From contig CAMYJN010000151.1 in assembly GCA_947258625.1 (NCBI GenBank), forward strand, positions 1 through 6,311: a stretch of 6,311 nt of DNA, written 5' to 3'. Below are positions 4,612-6,311 of this stretch, piece by piece. Source of the DNA: an uncultured Polyangiaceae bacterium. GTDB taxonomy: Bacteria; Myxococcota_A; Polyangia; Polyangiales; Houyiibacteriaceae. The position numbers and the translations under genes were made by a program. A model generated the notes under the pieces. That model saw nothing but the letters and a program-made list of their open reading frames with translations. It ran no database searches and was not told the origin of the DNA. Position 1 is the stretch's first letter. Every line of letters begins with the position of its first letter.

Positions 4612-6222
4612 TCACGCACGCACGCGGCGGCGAATCGCCGCTCGCAGGTCACGAAGCTCGGGCGAGCCCAGGGCCGCGACGACCGTGACATAGGTGAGCA
4701 GTCCCGCCACGGCAGTCGCGCCAAATACGGCGAGATTCCGCGGATCGTTGCCGCCCATCTCCCAGCGACCGAGGCTTGCGCAGGCCCAGACGACCAGGCC
4801 CATGACTCCGCTGGCGACCAGCACGCGAAGCACGCTGGCGGTCACCTCGGACATGCCGAGGTTTCCGGACCGCCGCCGCAGGAGCCAAAGGAGCGCCACG
4901 AGCTGAGTGACGGCCGCGGCAGTCGTGGCGGCGGCGAGGCCGGCGTGCTGCATCGGGCCCATCAAGGCCAGGCTGAGGCTCATGAAGGCCACGAGATTGA
5001 GCGCACTGGCGATCACCGGAGTTCGCGTGTCGTTGTGTGCGTGAAACATCGGAACGATGGTGCGCACCGAGGCAACCGCCCAAATGCCGGCGGCCTGCCA
5101 AACGAGCGACCGCGTGGTTTCGTGGATGGCCGCAGCGTCATAGCGCCCGCGTCCAAAAAATACCGTGGCCGTCGGCTCCGCCAGCACCGCTAGCGCGACC
5201 GCAGAGGGGATCGCGACGAAAAGGGAAAGCCGGAAGGCGTGCCGGAAGAGGCGCTTGGCTTCGTCTTCATCGCCGTGCGCAACCGCCTGGCTCAAGGAGG
5301 GCAGGGCGGCCGATGCGATCGCCAGTGCGAACATCCCTTGGGGGATCTCCGCCAAGCGTTGGCCGTAGTAAAGGTAGCTTACGCTCCCGGTGGGCAGAAA
5401 CGAGGCTAGGAGTCGCGAGAGCAGGACGTTGACCTGGTAGACCCCGAGGCCTGCGAGCAGCGGGACCATCAGATGCGCGCACTTGCGCACGTAGATGTCG
5501 TTGAAGCCGATCTTCGGGCGGACGAGCAGTCCTTCTTTTCCGAGCGACGGAAGCTGCGCTACAACCTGAAGCCCGCCGCCGACCAGTGCGCCGATCGCCA
5601 GCGAAAAGATCGCGGGCCAACCGAGCTCGCTCACCATCGGCGCGAGGACCAGCGCAGCGGCAATGAGCGAAATATTGAGGAGCGCAGGCGCGAAGGCCGG
5701 CGCGGCGAATCGCTTGCTTGCGTAGAGGGCGCCCATCATCAGCGCGGAAATGCCCATCAGGAAGATGTAAGGAAAGAGCATTCGAGTCAGCGACACCGTG
5801 GTTTCGAAGAGCGCATCGTCACGCTGAAAGCCCCAGGCGTACGCTTTGACGATCCACGGAGCGCCCAGGACGCCGACCAAGGTCACCAAGAAGAGGACGA
5901 CCGCCATGGCGCCTACCAAGTTGCGGTAGAACTCCTTCGCGCGGGTCATGCCCTCGCGTTCACGCACTTCGGTGAACACCGGAACGAACGCCGCTGAGAC
6001 CGCGCCCTCGCCGAGAAGGACACGAAGGGCGTTGGGGATCGTAAAGGCGAGCCAGAACGCGTCGGTCGCCGCCAATGCAAAGACCGCAGCGACGACCGCG
6101 TCGCGCACCGCGCCCAAGATCCGAGACGAAAGAGTACCCGTAGCCACGACGCCGGCGCGGCGAACGATCTCGCCCCCGGACGTTTTAGCTCGGTTCGCAG
6201 ACATCGGCGGAAGGATGCGCAC
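4612..6222 (-). CDS. murJ: Lipid II flippase MurJ (MviN)
   Basis: A 536-residue polytopic inner-membrane protein of the MOP superfamily that moves lipid II to the periplasmic face for peptidoglycan synthesis. Aligning by eye with E. coli MurJ, the residues essential there are kept: Arg18, Arg24, Asp39, Arg52 and Arg270 correspond to Arg34 (SSRILG), Arg40 (VRDA), Asp54 (TDAFW), Arg67 (NALR) and Arg289 (YYGQRLAEIP). Other hallmarks are EGAVSAAFVPVF (72-83), FAPALLNIS (177-185) and ALPSLS (306-311). Many hydrophobic segments fit the family's usual 14 helices. The longest frame starts at GTG (6222); an ATG six codons later (6204) is equally possible, as neither has a good Shine-Dalgarno. The N-terminal extension before the first helix is about 15 residues longer than in E. 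coli. It is followed by engB after 27 bp. Confidence 0.97.
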   Translation of the reverse strand: MRILPPMSANRAKTSGGEIVRRAGVVATGTLSSRILGAVRDAVVAAVFALAATDAFWLAFTIPNALRVLLGEGAVSAAFVPVFTEVREREGMTRAKEFYRNLVGAMAVVLFLVTLVGVLGAPWIVKAYAWGFQRDDALFETTVSLTRMLFPYIFLMGISALMMGALYASKRFAAPAFAPALLNISLIAAALVLAPMVSELGWPAIFSLAIGALVGGGLQVVAQLPSLGKEGLLVRPKIGFNDIYVRKCAHLMVPLLAGLGVYQVNVLLSRLLASFLPTGSVSYLYYGQRLAEIPQGMFALAIASAALPSLSQAVAHGDEDEAKRLFRHAFRLSLFVAIPSAVALAVLAEPTATVFFGRGRYDAAAIHETTRSLVWQAAGIWAVASVRTIVPMFHAHNDTRTPVIASALNLVAFMSLSLALMGPMQHAGLAAATTAAAVTQLVALLWLLRRRSGNLGMSEVTASVLRVLVASGVMGLVVWACASLGRWEMGGNDPRNLAVFGATAVAGLLTYVTVVAALGSPELRDLRAAIRRRVRA

Positions 6223-6255
6223 GAGGCGCCCATCCCGGCAAGAAAGCAGGACCGG

Positions 6256-6311
6256 TCAGCTCGCGCTCAGCAGACCTTGAAGTTGGGCGATTTCGACGGT
6301 GTACGAGGTGC
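6256..6311 (-). CDS. Possible 3' end of an unidentified gene upstream of murJ (partial)
   Basis: One minus-strand frame is open from the window edge to a TGA at 6256-6258 and encodes TSYTVEIAQLQGLLSAS. The composition (few Arg/Pro, an amphipathic helix-like end) looks more like real protein than the other two frames: one is Arg-rich and the other stops at once. If real it ends 33 bp before the murJ GTG and would be co-directional, possibly in the same operon. The fragment is too short to assign a function. Confidence 0.3.
   Translation of the reverse strand, partial: TSYTVEIAQLQGLLSAS

Noticed and set aside
4354..5193. Plus-strand 279-aa open frame opposite engB and murJ
   Set aside because: Antisense to two certain housekeeping genes, with low-complexity Arg/Gly/His-rich sequence and no motif.

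Overview
This is a GC-rich, gene-dense bacterial chromosomal segment. EngB and MurJ mark a Gram-negative-type core genome. The predicted lipoprotein and the zinc-ribbon/TM/TPR protein are of a kind common in Myxococcota and related deltaproteobacterial lineages. That taxonomic placement is inference from gene style only. I see no insertion sequence, phage gene, CRISPR array, tRNA or rRNA.

Layout from left to right: (i) 1-158 has no gene but holds a strong 17-bp-arm hairpin (89-128), probably a terminator. (ii) 159-1801 is a minus-strand run of three genes transcribed right to left: a small YkgJ-type cysteine-cluster protein, a standalone degenerate GGDEF-domain protein, and a dienelactone hydrolase-family enzyme. 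(iii) 1802-1878 is a 77-bp divergent intergenic region rich in short palindromes. (iv) 1879-3956 is a plus-strand pair: a predicted lipoprotein, then 17 bp later a membrane-anchored protein with an N-terminal zinc ribbon and six TPR-like repeats. (v) 3961-6222 is a minus-strand pair, murJ then engB, converging on the TPR gene with only 4 bp between stop codons. (vi) 6256-6311 may hold the last 17 codons of another minus-strand gene upstream of murJ.

MurJ (lipid II flipping) and EngB (50S subunit maturation) are essential housekeeping functions that appear co-transcribed. The lipoprotein/TPR pair probably acts at the cell envelope. The YkgJ/GGDEF/hydrolase trio has no obvious shared pathway. 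The GGDEF protein has lost most catalytic signature residues, so it is more likely a nucleotide-binding or scaffold protein than a cyclase.

I did not find a clearly new biological system. The most interesting items are the degenerate single-domain GGDEF protein and the apparent dead transglutaminase-like domain between the membrane anchor and the TPRs of the 522-aa protein.
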